Shown here: one piece after another, positions 56,232-64,000 of the stretch
Layout of the letters: each line of letters opens with the position of its first letter
How positions within the stretch are numbered: the stretch's first letter is position 1
NCBI GenBank assembly: GCA_963695505.1
Contig: CAVOGX010000014.1
Span: 124,001 to 188,000 of the forward strand
Source: JACSRF01 sp963695505
Lineage (GTDB): Bacteria > Chloroflexota > Anaerolineae > Promineifilales > Promineifilaceae
Reading direction: 5' to 3'
DNA: 64,000 bases
Notes under the pieces: generated by a model
Told to the model about the DNA's origin: nothing
The model's database searches: none
What the model saw: the letters and a program-made list of their open reading frames with translations, nothing else
Made by a program: the position numbers and the translations under genes

Positions 56232-57245
56232 TTAGGGCAATATACCCAACTCGCTCAGCACAGCGGCCGTGCCCGGCAAGTCGGCCATGTCGCTCAGGCT
56301 AATGACCACCGCTTCGGCGTCAAGCTCCGCCAGGGGGGGCAGCAGCGGGTTGATGGCCACCCCAGCCACTACCGGGTACTCAAAAGTCTCGTCGGCAAAA
56401 TATAGCTGGCTTTCCTCACTCAGCAGAAACTCGATGAAGCGTTGGGCGTTGGCGACGTTGGACGCCGTCTGCAAAATGCCCGCCCCGGATACCATAATCA
56501 AAGACCCTGGCCCGCCGCCGGGCAAAAAGTAGTTGCGGGCAGCAAAACTTTCTCCTTCTTCGGCCAAAAAGCGATAAAGATAGTAATGGTTCACAAAACC
56601 GACGGCCACCTCGCCTGCGCCAACGCCGGCAACAATGGGTGTATTGCCTTCGTAGACCACCGGGTTGTTGACCTGAATGCCCGCCAGCCAGCGGCGGGTC
56701 TCATCCTCACCCCAAATGGCGCGCATGCCGGTGACCATGGCCTGGAAAGAGCCATTGGTGGGTGCCCAACCGATACGGCCGTTCCATTCTGGTTCCGTAA
56801 AGCCCCACAAATCAGCGGGTAGATCAGCTTCCGCCAGCATGTCGGTGTTGTACACCACCACCCGCGCCCGGCCGGATATGCCCACCCACTCGCCACTCGT
56901 TGCGGCAAAACGGGCTGGTACCTTGTCTAAAATAGTCTCAGGCAGCGGAGCCAGCATGCCTTCTGCGGCAATCGCCCCCAATCCGCCAGGGTCCTGGGCA
57001 TAAAAAAGGTCCGCCGGGCTGTTAGCGCCCTCCTCCAGCAGCGTGGCCGCTAATTCGGCCGTACCGCCATAGCGCACATCTACCTGAATGCCGGTCTCTT
57101 CCTGGAAGCGGTCAATGATGGGCTGCACCAGGCTTTCGCTGCGCCCGGAATAAATCACCAGGCGGTCGTTTTCAGCCTCTTCCGCAGCACCGCAGGCTGT
57201 CAACAGCAGGGTTAACAAGAAAATTGTGCTCAATTTTCGCATCAT
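56232..57245 (-). CDS. Iron(III) ABC transporter substrate-binding lipoprotein, FbpA-like
   Basis: About 337 residues. A lipoprotein signal (LSTIFLLTLLLTACGAAEE, lipobox LTAC) precedes a family 1 binding domain. NDRLVIYSGRSESLVQPIIDRFQEETGIQVDVRYG and SPADLFYAQDPGGLGAIAAEG are typical of FbpA/FutA proteins. A tyrosine pair in NHYYLYRFL matches the usual metal-ligand region. GAGAGAAC precedes the ATG at 57,245. It precedes the ATPase gene on the same strand. With feo, it makes this an iron-uptake region. Confidence 0.87.
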   Translation of the reverse strand: MMRKLSTIFLLTLLLTACGAAEEAENDRLVIYSGRSESLVQPIIDRFQEETGIQVDVRYGGTAELAATLLEEGANSPADLFYAQDPGGLGAIAAEGMLAPLPETILDKVPARFAATSGEWVGISGRARVVVYNTDMLAEADLPADLWGFTEPEWNGRIGWAPTNGSFQAMVTGMRAIWGEDETRRWLAGIQVNNPVVYEGNTPIVAGVGAGEVAVGFVNHYYLYRFLAEEGESFAARNYFLPGGGPGSLIMVSGAGILQTASNVANAQRFIEFLLSEESQLYFADETFEYPVVAGVAINPLLPPLAELDAEAVVISLSDMADLPGTAAVLSELGILP

Positions 57246-57377
57246 AGTTCTCTCCGCGTGTAGCAACATGATGGACGTCACACTGAGTATGCGCAAATGC
57301 ACCGCACATTTCCACCCAATTCGTTAAGTCGGAAATTGACGGCCGTTAAGCAAGTATCAGGCTGGTATTAAGTTTAT

Positions 57378-57391
57378 AGTTAACCGGGGTT
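57378..57391. repeat. Intergenic 14-mer AGTTAACCGGGGTT (copy 2)
   Basis: Identical to 48,632-48,645. It overlaps the last bases of the lysC gene, whose stop begins at 57,392 reading leftward. Confidence 0.4.
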
Positions 57392-58796
57392 AAATCAGGG
57401 CGTGAATTTCGGCAACGGCCATCCCCATGTCCACGCCATCCACCACCATGCTAATGCTGCACTCCGAAGAGCCTTGGGCAATGGCAATGATGTTGGTCTC
57501 CTGCACCCCCAAGGCCGTAAAAATGCGCCCGGCAATCCCCGGCGTGCCGCGCATGCCAGCGCCTACGGCGGTAACAATAGACACGTCATGCTGCGCCCAG
57601 ATACGGTCTATATCCTGCCGCTGCAGTTCCGGCGCAAATTCTGTCTCCAGCGCTTGCAGCACTTGTTCCGCAGAGGCATCGGGCGTGGCAAAGGAAATGG
57701 ACTGCTCCGACGAAGCCTGGCTGATGAGCAGCACGCTGACGTCTGCCCGCGCCACCGCGCCAAAGGTGCGGGCGGCAATGCCCGGCACGCCCATCATCCC
57801 CTTCCCCTCCACCGTAATCAGGCTCAAATTCTTGATAGCCGTCACCGCTTTGATGCCGCCGTTGCCATTCTGGTCATCGGCCACAATGACCGTACCGGGA
57901 TGAGCCGGGTTAAAGGTATTTTTAATGCGCAGGGGGATGTCGCTTTCCACGCAGGGGCGCATGGTCTTGGGATGCAGCACTTTCGCGCCGTAGTAGGCCA
58001 GTTCAGACACTTCGCGGTAGGTGAGTGTGGGTATAGAGCGCGCATTTTCCACCAAACGTGGGTCGGTAGTCATGACGCCGTCCACGTCGGTCCAAATCCA
58101 CACCTCGTCAGCTTCCAAAGCCTGCCCCAAGATGGCCGCGCTGTAGTCGGAGCCACCCCGCCCCAGGGTAGTGGTGATGCCCTGCTCCGTAGCGGCAATG
58201 AAGCCGGTAACCACGGGTATGATGCCCTGGTCCAGCAACGGCCGTACACGTACGCGCGTTTTTGACTTGGTACGGGGCAGCAGGGGCATGGCCGACTGGA
58301 AATTGGTGTCGGTGACAATCAGCTCCGTGGCGTCAATGGCCTCCGCCTGCAGGCCAATCTGGCGCAGGTAGGCGGCCAAAATGCGCACGCTCATCTGCTC
58401 GCCCATACCGCTGATGGCGTCCAGGGCGCGGGGGGTTAGTTCACCCAGCACTAGCACTGCCTGGCACAAATCCTCGTATCGCGAGATGAACTGCACGTTT
58501 TCCGCCAGGGCGCGCTGGCGCTCCCCTTCCGGCTCCAACAGGCCGTCGATGGCCTCATAATGAATCTGGCGCAGCTCATCGGCCACGCGCTTAAAGGTCT
58601 CGCTGTCGCCAGCAGCCGCGGAATGCGCCCCGCGCAGCAGCAAATCCGTCACCTTCACCGGCGTGGAGCCCATGGCCGAAGCAACCACAACTACACTGCC
58701 CCACTCTTTTTGCGCTTGCAGAATCAGAACGGCCGTATCGCGCATAGCCTGGGCGCTGCCTACAGACGTTCCGCCAAATTTCATCACTAAGGTCAT
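57390..58796 (-). CDS. lysC: Aspartate kinase
   Basis: Phosphorylates aspartate, the first step to lysine, threonine and methionine. About 468 residues. LVMKFGGTSVGSAQAMRD at the N terminus, GRGGSDYSAAILGQALEADEVWIWTDVDGVMTTDPR, and two C-terminal ACT domains (SLITVEGKGMMGVPGIAARTFGAV and VSIVTAVGAGMRGTPGIAGRIFTAL) are clear. The ACT pair implies feedback control by amino acids. GGAGGT lies four bases before ATG 58,796, which I prefer to longer starts. It is monocistronic as seen here. Confidence 0.95.
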   Translation of the reverse strand: MTLVMKFGGTSVGSAQAMRDTAVLILQAQKEWGSVVVVASAMGSTPVKVTDLLLRGAHSAAAGDSETFKRVADELRQIHYEAIDGLLEPEGERQRALAENVQFISRYEDLCQAVLVLGELTPRALDAISGMGEQMSVRILAAYLRQIGLQAEAIDATELIVTDTNFQSAMPLLPRTKSKTRVRVRPLLDQGIIPVVTGFIAATEQGITTTLGRGGSDYSAAILGQALEADEVWIWTDVDGVMTTDPRLVENARSIPTLTYREVSELAYYGAKVLHPKTMRPCVESDIPLRIKNTFNPAHPGTVIVADDQNGNGGIKAVTAIKNLSLITVEGKGMMGVPGIAARTFGAVARADVSVLLISQASSEQSISFATPDASAEQVLQALETEFAPELQRQDIDRIWAQHDVSIVTAVGAGMRGTPGIAGRIFTALGVQETNIIAIAQGSSECSISMVVDGVDMGMAVAEIHALI

Positions 58797-59002
58797 GCAT
58801 ACCTCCATGGCCGTGGTCAATCACGGCAATGATAAGCGGTAGATGGTATCACGTGGCTACCTTGCGGGATTGTTTGCCACGCTTTGCCGCTTACCCTTTC
58901 GAGGGAAAAGTATAACCAGCATCGCTTTTCTGCCAAATAAAAAAGCGGGAGAAACGGTAACGGCCGAACCACTTAAGAGCACACGCTGGTAAATCTGTGG
59001 CG

Positions 59003-59368
59003 TTATTCATCAAACCTGCCCTTAAAACTGGACACGCCCTGTTCGTAGGAGCCAAAACATTCTGCATAGGTTTTACCTGCGACGCTGCCCACTTCTTGAC
59101 CATTGACCCACACTGTGCAGCCGACCGTACCGCTGCGACCGTCCCCGTAGGCATTCAGCTCAAATTGGAAAGGATCGGAGCCGCGAAAACTGGTTCTCCA
59201 GGGGATTTCCACCCTTTCCTGGACCATGTCGCCGCGATAGTCCCGGTAGAAAATCTCAACATCACTGGCCGAACCGCTGATACGATACTCAATTTTGGGG
59301 CGCCCACTGCAGCCCGCAAGTAAGATAGAAACGGCCGTTATCCACACCATCACCTTCCACGCACGCAT
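59003..59368 (-). CDS. MmpS-like lipoprotein
   Basis: About 121 residues. GGAGG precedes ATG 59,368, and the signal MRAWKVMVWITAVSILLAGC ends in a lipobox. The mature part (IEYRISGSASDVEIFYRDYRGDMVQERVEIPWRTSF, GTVGCTVWVNGQEVGSVAGKTYAECFG) matches the beta-sandwich pattern of MmpS-family proteins, with two cysteines. MmpS proteins in actinobacteria partner RND exporters; no exporter is seen here. Longer upstream reading lacks coding character. The spacer 58,797-59,002 shows no feature. Confidence 0.7.
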   Translation of the reverse strand: MRAWKVMVWITAVSILLAGCSGRPKIEYRISGSASDVEIFYRDYRGDMVQERVEIPWRTSFRGSDPFQFELNAYGDGRSGTVGCTVWVNGQEVGSVAGKTYAECFGSYEQGVSSFKGRFDE

Positions 59369-59583
59369 GACAAACCTCCGTCCTTGTGAATAAGTCATGT
59401 CTCCATGATAAACTCGCTGTGGCAAATAAAAAAGGGCGTTATCAAAATGGATTATGAGACAATGCGGGATTTCACCCATTCTCAACTTCAGCATTTCGGT
59501 AAGTCAGGCTAAAATGCTAACATTAAGCAAATCCTTTGGCCGGCAAATCGGCAAGCAGTTTCGGAGTCATTCAAGTCTGAGAT

Positions 59584-62500
59584 ATGAGCAAGGAACAGTT
59601 AATAATTCGCCTGTTAGGGGGAATTCACCTGGAATTGGCGGGTAAAGCCATCACCGAACTGCCCACCCGCAAAGCGGAAGCCTTGCTGGTCTATCTGGTA
59701 TCTCACGAACGGCCGTTTTCGCGCGAGTTCTTAGCTGAATTGTTGTGGGACGATCGGCCTCAGGAGCAAGCTCTGGCTAACCTGCGCTCCATTCTCTCTG
59801 GTTTGCGGCGCGCGTTGAAGCCTTATTTGCACATTACTCGCCAGACTATTGGCTTCAACCATAGCAGTAATTACTGGTTGGATGTGGCCGAATTTCACCA
59901 ATTTGCCCAAAGCGCCGCTGTGGATTGGACCCAAGCCCAGCAAGCGACGGATTTGTATCGTGGTGACTTTCTGGAGGGGTTTTATTTACGCGACAGCCGC
60001 GGATTTGAGGAATGGGCCCTCATTGAACGAGAGCGGCTGCAAAGAACGGCCGTTTCCCTATTCTGGCAGCTTGTGCACGAACACAGCGCTAAGGGTGACT
60101 ACCCTAATGCGCTGCGCTGCGCCAACCTCCTATTACAGTTAGACAACCTTAGCGAGCGTGCCCACCGCCAAAAAATGCTGCTGCTGGCCCGCACCGGGCA
60201 GCACAACGCCGCTCTGCAACATTATGAGCTGTGCTGCCAAATTCTTTCTGAGGAACTGGGCGTCTACCCTACTTCCGAAACTCGCGCGCTGCACGCCCAA
60301 ATTTTGACCGCCCGTGAAACGCCCCCGCCCCAACTGCCGCCGCCGCTGCCCCACTTTGTAGGGCGCGACCAGGAGCAGGCCGATTTACTGGTCAAGCTGC
60401 GCGAGCCCGCCTGCCGCCTGCTCACCTTGCTGGGAACCGGCGGCATGGGCAAAACGAGGCTGGCCATCGAAACCGTGCGCCACATAGTCAAGAATCAGCC
60501 CGGCCAGTTCTTGCACGGCATCTGGTTTGTACCGCTGGTGGACCTAAGCGATGGGCGGCTGCTGGCGTCATCTATTGCCACATCGCTGGGAATGATGCTG
60601 GGTGGCAAGAATGAACCGGCCCAACAACTGCTGGACTTTGTCGCCGAGCGGGAAATGTTGCTGGTGCTAGACAATTTTGAACAGTTGGCAGATGGGGCTG
60701 AGCTATTGGGGCAAATATTGGCTGCGGCACCCCAGGTGAAGCTGTTGGTCACCTCGCAAGAGCCCCTGCACCTGATGGAAGAATGGCTGGTAGATTTAGC
60801 CGGATTGGATACAGTCGAGGGTGGGGAAACGGCCGTTACCGACTCCAGCGCTGTGCAATTATTCCTCAAATTTGCGCAGCGTTTACACCCGCAATTCACG
60901 CCCTCACCTGCCGACCAAGAGGCAATCAACCGCATTTGCCGCCTGCTGCAAGGCATGCCCCTGGGCATTGAGCTGGCCGCCGCCTGGATTCGCCAGTTTC
61001 CCCCGCCGCAAATTGCCCAAGAAATTGAGCGCGGGTTGGATTTTTTGGCAACAAACATTCGCAACGTCCCCGAACGCCACCGGAGCTTGCGCGCGGTGTT
61101 TGGCTATGCCTGGCAGCTACTACCCGCCCATGCCCAAAGCGTCTTTGCCAAAATGTCCGAATTCCGCGGCGGGTTCACCGCGCAAGCAGCAGCGGCCGTT
61201 TCTGGAGCAGACGCCGCTGTCCTGGAAGTGCTGGTGGATAAATCACTTTTGCGGCAGGAAAACGGCCGTTACACGATGCACCCCATGCTCGGCCAGTACG
61301 CTGCCGAACAACTGCAAGACGACCCTGCCGCGCAGCAAGATGTGCAAGAGCTGCACGCCGCTTTCTATCTCACCCTTCTTTCCGGACAGGGCAGCGGCGA
61401 GGATTCAGACCATCGACACACCATTCAAACGGAACTGGCCAACGTCCGCGCGGCCTGGCACTGGGCTGCCGCTCAAAAGCAATACGACGTACTCCTAAAA
61501 TCAGCCCCCACCCTGCACAACTTTTACAGCGTGCAGAGCTGGTTCCGTGAAGGCATCGACGCCTTTCAATTTGCGCTGGAACAGTTATCTGATACCACCC
61601 CGATGACGACCGTCCAAGCTCAGACGCGCAGTGAATTGCTGGGCCGCAAAGCGCGCATGCACATCCACATTGGGCAGCTAGAGACTGCAAATCGCGACCT
61701 GGACACGGCGCTGAAATATCTGCAACATGTGGATGACCCCACTCGTTTATCTTCCATCCGGGGCTATGCGGCCATCACTGCTTTTTATGCTGGGGACTTT
61801 GTGCGGGCGACAGAATTGGCGCAGCAGAGCCTCGAATTGGCCTCGCAAACGGGTGACAAAGATGGTATGGCCTTCGGCTATAACTTTCTGGGAAGCTGCG
61901 CCAAAGCCCAGGGCGACTACGCCCTGGCCCAAACCCGATTTACGCAGGCTGTAGCTGTGTGTCGCCAGCTTGGTGACGAGTTGGGCGAAGCGATGGTGCT
62001 GAACAATTTGGGAAACGCGGCGCAGGCTGTGGGCGATTTTGCTGCAGCCCAGGAATATTACTTAACTTGCAGCCGTTTGTTTAAAGCTCATGACCATACC
62101 CATGGCGCGTCCACAACCCTAGCCAATGCGGGCCGGCTGGCGGCCAAGCTGGGGGATTTTACCGAAGCCCAGTCCCTATTGAGCGAAAGCGTAGCTCTCA
62201 AAAGGGAAATGCAAGATGAACGCGGAACGGCCGTTGCGCTAGTTGGTCTGGGGGACGTCTCCATCTCCACAAAGGATTACACTACTGCGCAAGAACAACT
62301 GGCCGAGGCGTTGACGCTAGCCCACAAAAGTGGCGACGTCAAGTTGGTGTTAGAAATACTGGCTGTTCTCAGCCGACTCAGCCAGGCCCAGCAGCAGGAA
62401 ACCCGGGCAGCCCGCTTGTTGGCCTTTGTGCTAGCCCACAAAGCCACCGCCCAGGAAGTGCGGGAGAATGCCCAACAGGCAAAGGAGCAGTTTGAAAGCA

Positions 62501-62601
62501 ATCTGTTTTCAACGGCCCAAGCCTGGGCCAAGCAGCAAACCCTGGATGATGTTGTTAGTAAAGAGCAGCAGCTAGGTGGTAACAGTTTTTCTGCAGTCTA
62601 A
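59584..62601 (+). CDS. AfsR/SARP-like STAND regulator with BTAD and TPR domains
   Basis: 1,005 residues. An OmpR-like winged helix (residues about 8-95, RKAEALLVYLVSHERPFSREFLAELLWDD) is followed by the BTAD bundle (about 100-245). A STAND NTPase follows, with Walker A LLGTGGMGKTRLAIETV (about residue 290), Walker B LLVLDNFEQL and the LLQGMPLGIELAAAWI motif. C-terminal TPR repeats run from about 640 to 960. The family acts as transcription activators, often of natural-product genes. It is followed on the same strand by acyl carrier protein and ligase genes, which it may control. Confidence 0.93.
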   Translation: MSKEQLIIRLLGGIHLELAGKAITELPTRKAEALLVYLVSHERPFSREFLAELLWDDRPQEQALANLRSILSGLRRALKPYLHITRQTIGFNHSSNYWLDVAEFHQFAQSAAVDWTQAQQATDLYRGDFLEGFYLRDSRGFEEWALIERERLQRTAVSLFWQLVHEHSAKGDYPNALRCANLLLQLDNLSERAHRQKMLLLARTGQHNAALQHYELCCQILSEELGVYPTSETRALHAQILTARETPPPQLPPPLPHFVGRDQEQADLLVKLREPACRLLTLLGTGGMGKTRLAIETVRHIVKNQPGQFLHGIWFVPLVDLSDGRLLASSIATSLGMMLGGKNEPAQQLLDFVAEREMLLVLDNFEQLADGAELLGQILAAAPQVKLLVTSQEPLHLMEEWLVDLAGLDTVEGGETAVTDSSAVQLFLKFAQRLHPQFTPSPADQEAINRICRLLQGMPLGIELAAAWIRQFPPPQIAQEIERGLDFLATNIRNVPERHRSLRAVFGYAWQLLPAHAQSVFAKMSEFRGGFTAQAAAAVSGADAAVLEVLVDKSLLRQENGRYTMHPMLGQYAAEQLQDDPAAQQDVQELHAAFYLTLLSGQGSGEDSDHRHTIQTELANVRAAWHWAAAQKQYDVLLKSAPTLHNFYSVQSWFREGIDAFQFALEQLSDTTPMTTVQAQTRSELLGRKARMHIHIGQLETANRDLDTALKYLQHVDDPTRLSSIRGYAAITAFYAGDFVRATELAQQSLELASQTGDKDGMAFGYNFLGSCAKAQGDYALAQTRFTQAVAVCRQLGDELGEAMVLNNLGNAAQAVGDFAAAQEYYLTCSRLFKAHDHTHGASTTLANAGRLAAKLGDFTEAQSLLSESVALKREMQDERGTAVALVGLGDVSISTKDYTTAQEQLAEALTLAHKSGDVKLVLEILAVLSRLSQAQQQETRAARLLAFVLAHKATAQEVRENAQQAKEQFESNLFSTAQAWAKQQTLDDVVSKEQQLGGNSFSAV

Positions 62602-62747
62602 GGCGACACATCTATTAACGGCCGTAGACGTAAGCCGAATCGCAAGATAAGGACCTTAAGATTTCCCCTTAGGGCATACCTTGCCGCCTAGCGTGCTTTT
62701 GCCCAAACAAAGACTACATCGCCACATACTCAGATAGAAGGATAGAC

Positions 62748-62993
62748 ATGGATATTAAGGAGAAAATTCGACAATATCTGGCCGAGAATTTTATGTTTAG
62801 CGACGATGGATTCAAGCTAGATGACGACGCCTCATTCCTTGAAGAAGAGGTTGTTGATTCCACTGGCGTTATGGAATTGGTGCTGTTTGTTGAAGACAAT
62901 TTTGGTGTTGCTGTTGCTGATGAAGAAATTGTCCCTGACAATTTTGATTCTGTAAATCAACTGGCAGCTTACATTCAGCGGAAAAGCGGCTGA
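62748..62993 (+). CDS. Acyl carrier protein
   Basis: 81 residues, acidic, with the phosphopantetheine attachment Ser in VVDSTGVMELVLFVEDNFGV (Ser38 or nearby). AAGGA precedes the start. It lies six bases before an AMP-dependent ligase that probably loads it. It is distinct from a fatty-acid synthase setting, as no fab genes are adjacent, and points to a dedicated pathway such as a natural product or an exosortase-linked lipid. The spacer 62,602-62,747 shows only one ACGGCCGT copy. Confidence 0.9.
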   Translation: MDIKEKIRQYLAENFMFSDDGFKLDDDASFLEEEVVDSTGVMELVLFVEDNFGVAVADEEIVPDNFDSVNQLAAYIQRKSG

Positions 62994-62999
62994 CAATAC

Positions 63000-64000
63000 A
63001 TGTTACTGGTTAACGACTTCCTGGAAAATAGCGCGGCCCTGGCTCCAGACAAGGTCGCGCTCATTTGTGATGGGCAGCAGCTTACCTACGCCGACATAGA
63101 TGCTCAGGCTAACCGCATGGCTAACGCCTTGCGCGCTAATGGCGTAGAACGGGGGGATCGCGTTGTTCTCTATCTACCTAACAGCATTGAATTAGTCGTA
63201 GGTGTTTTTGCCACGCTAAAAGCCAATGCAGTTTTTGTGGTCGCCAACCACACAACCAAGCAAGACAAGCTCACCTACATGGTGAACAACTGCCGCGCCA
63301 AGGCTCTTGTCTCCCGTGCTAGGCAGTCAAATATCGTCGATGGGGTGCTGGAAAATACCCCATCGGTAGCATATACCATTTTTACCGACAAAGGAGCTGA
63401 CGAAGCAGCAGCCCATCGCTTTCAGGCGACCACCTTTTCGGCCATTCAGGCAGAATACCCGACCACCCGCCCTCCGCGCCAGATTATCGACCAGGATTTG
63501 GCCTGCCTTATTTACACTTCTGGCAGCACCGGCGACCCCAAAGGGGTCATGTCAGCCCACACCAACGTGGTATTTGCCGCCTCATCCATCATCACCTACC
63601 TGGAAAACGTACCCGACGACATTGTTATTTGCTTCTCCCCTCTCTCTTTTGATTATGGACTGTATCAACTATTGATGGTCTTTAAGTTTGGCGGCACGCT
63701 GGTGCTGGAGAAAGGGTTCACCTACCCGGCGCAGGCTCTCAAACGCATGGAAGAAGAGCGGGTCACGGGCTTCCCCGGCGTGCCCACCATCTTCGCCATT
63801 TTGCTTAACATGGATTTGAGCGCCCACGATTTGCGCAGCTTGCGTTACATCACCAACACGGCTGCCGCCTTACCCCCCAGCCACATCAAGAAAATCGGCG
63901 AGATTTTCTCCTGGGCAACCATGTATTCCATGTATGGCCTGACGGAAACCAAGCGCACCCTCTACCTGCCGCCCGCGCAGTTAAAGAACCGCCCCGGCTC
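63000..64000 (+). CDS. Acyl-CoA/acyl-AMP ligase (partial, runs off the window)
   Basis: The first 333 residues of an AMP-binding enzyme. The core motif LACLIYTSGSTGDPKGVMSAHTNV (near residues 168-190) and ATMYSMYGLTETKR (about residues 308-321) are both present; the C-terminal lid is missing because the window ends. It begins seven bases after the acyl carrier protein stop, with no clear ribosome site, so coupling is likely. It resembles ligases paired with a stand-alone carrier protein that activate a fatty or amino acid and transfer it to the carrier. Confidence 0.9.
   Translation, partial: MLLVNDFLENSAALAPDKVALICDGQQLTYADIDAQANRMANALRANGVERGDRVVLYLPNSIELVVGVFATLKANAVFVVANHTTKQDKLTYMVNNCRAKALVSRARQSNIVDGVLENTPSVAYTIFTDKGADEAAAHRFQATTFSAIQAEYPTTRPPRQIIDQDLACLIYTSGSTGDPKGVMSAHTNVVFAASSIITYLENVPDDIVICFSPLSFDYGLYQLLMVFKFGGTLVLEKGFTYPAQALKRMEEERVTGFPGVPTIFAILLNMDLSAHDLRSLRYITNTAAALPPSHIKKIGEIFSWATMYSMYGLTETKRTLYLPPAQLKNRPG

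Overview
The window looks like a chromosomal segment of a moderately GC-rich bacterium, most likely a Chloroflexota member of the Anaerolineae type. This is an inference from protein style and not from a marker gene: Thr/Pro 'TPTPT' linkers, secreted proteins ending in a YLPL(I/V) motif, CARDB and PKD-like surface proteins, STAND/BTAD regulators, YfhO/GT39 membrane glycosyltransferases and M42 peptidases.

Layout. 1-12.5 kb: a purine operon on the + strand, purL/Q, purC, a GxxExxY cassette, purE, purK, purF, a small unknown gene, a purD-purM fusion and a purN-DinB fusion. 12.5-19.7 kb: tag, a CBS protein, an FprA-type ferredoxin reductase, a double RNase H gene, a cyclic-nucleotide-binding protein with a small partner, tRNA-Leu(CAG), a membrane protein with a repeated motif, and an SGNH hydrolase. 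19.7-25.3 kb: two divergent membrane glycosyltransferases and uvrC. 25.3-32.8 kb: two large secreted proteins and two DUF4349 lipoprotein or membrane genes. 33-39 kb: an APH-like protein, DUF456 and small membrane proteins, three tandem M42 aminopeptidases and a Thr/Pro-rich membrane-anchored protein. 39.4-48.5 kb: a large hybrid histidine kinase, rluD, lspA, a methyltransferase and a dtxR-feoA-feoB-feoC iron operon. 48.8-57.3 kb: a 1,390-residue YfhO/GT39 fusion, an IS1182-type insertion sequence and an iron(III) ABC transporter without a visible permease. 57.4-64 kb: lysC, an MmpS-like lipoprotein, an AfsR-like regulator, and an acyl carrier protein with an acyl-AMP ligase that runs off the edge.

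Two genome-wide signals stand out. The palindrome ACGGCCGT (often AACGGCCGTT) occurs about 85 times by hand count, roughly once per 740 bases, where about one is expected by chance; it lies in all reading phases and is missing from the IS element. Separately, degenerate 7- or 8-base tandem repeats of several families, often as inverted pairs, sit between genes and also inside purL, purK, purD-M, purN and a glycosyltransferase. There they are translated, and in purD-M one forms the fusion linker.

Many genes (purL, purC, purM, RNase H, the CNB gene, the repeat protein, the SGNH gene, a glycosyltransferase, uvrC, the CARDB protein, the PD40 protein, a DUF4349 gene, the methyltransferase and feoB) carry single-base frame disruptions that cluster locally, while neighbours are clean. 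I read most of these as consensus errors and not as true pseudogenes. The spans below are the reconstructed genes.
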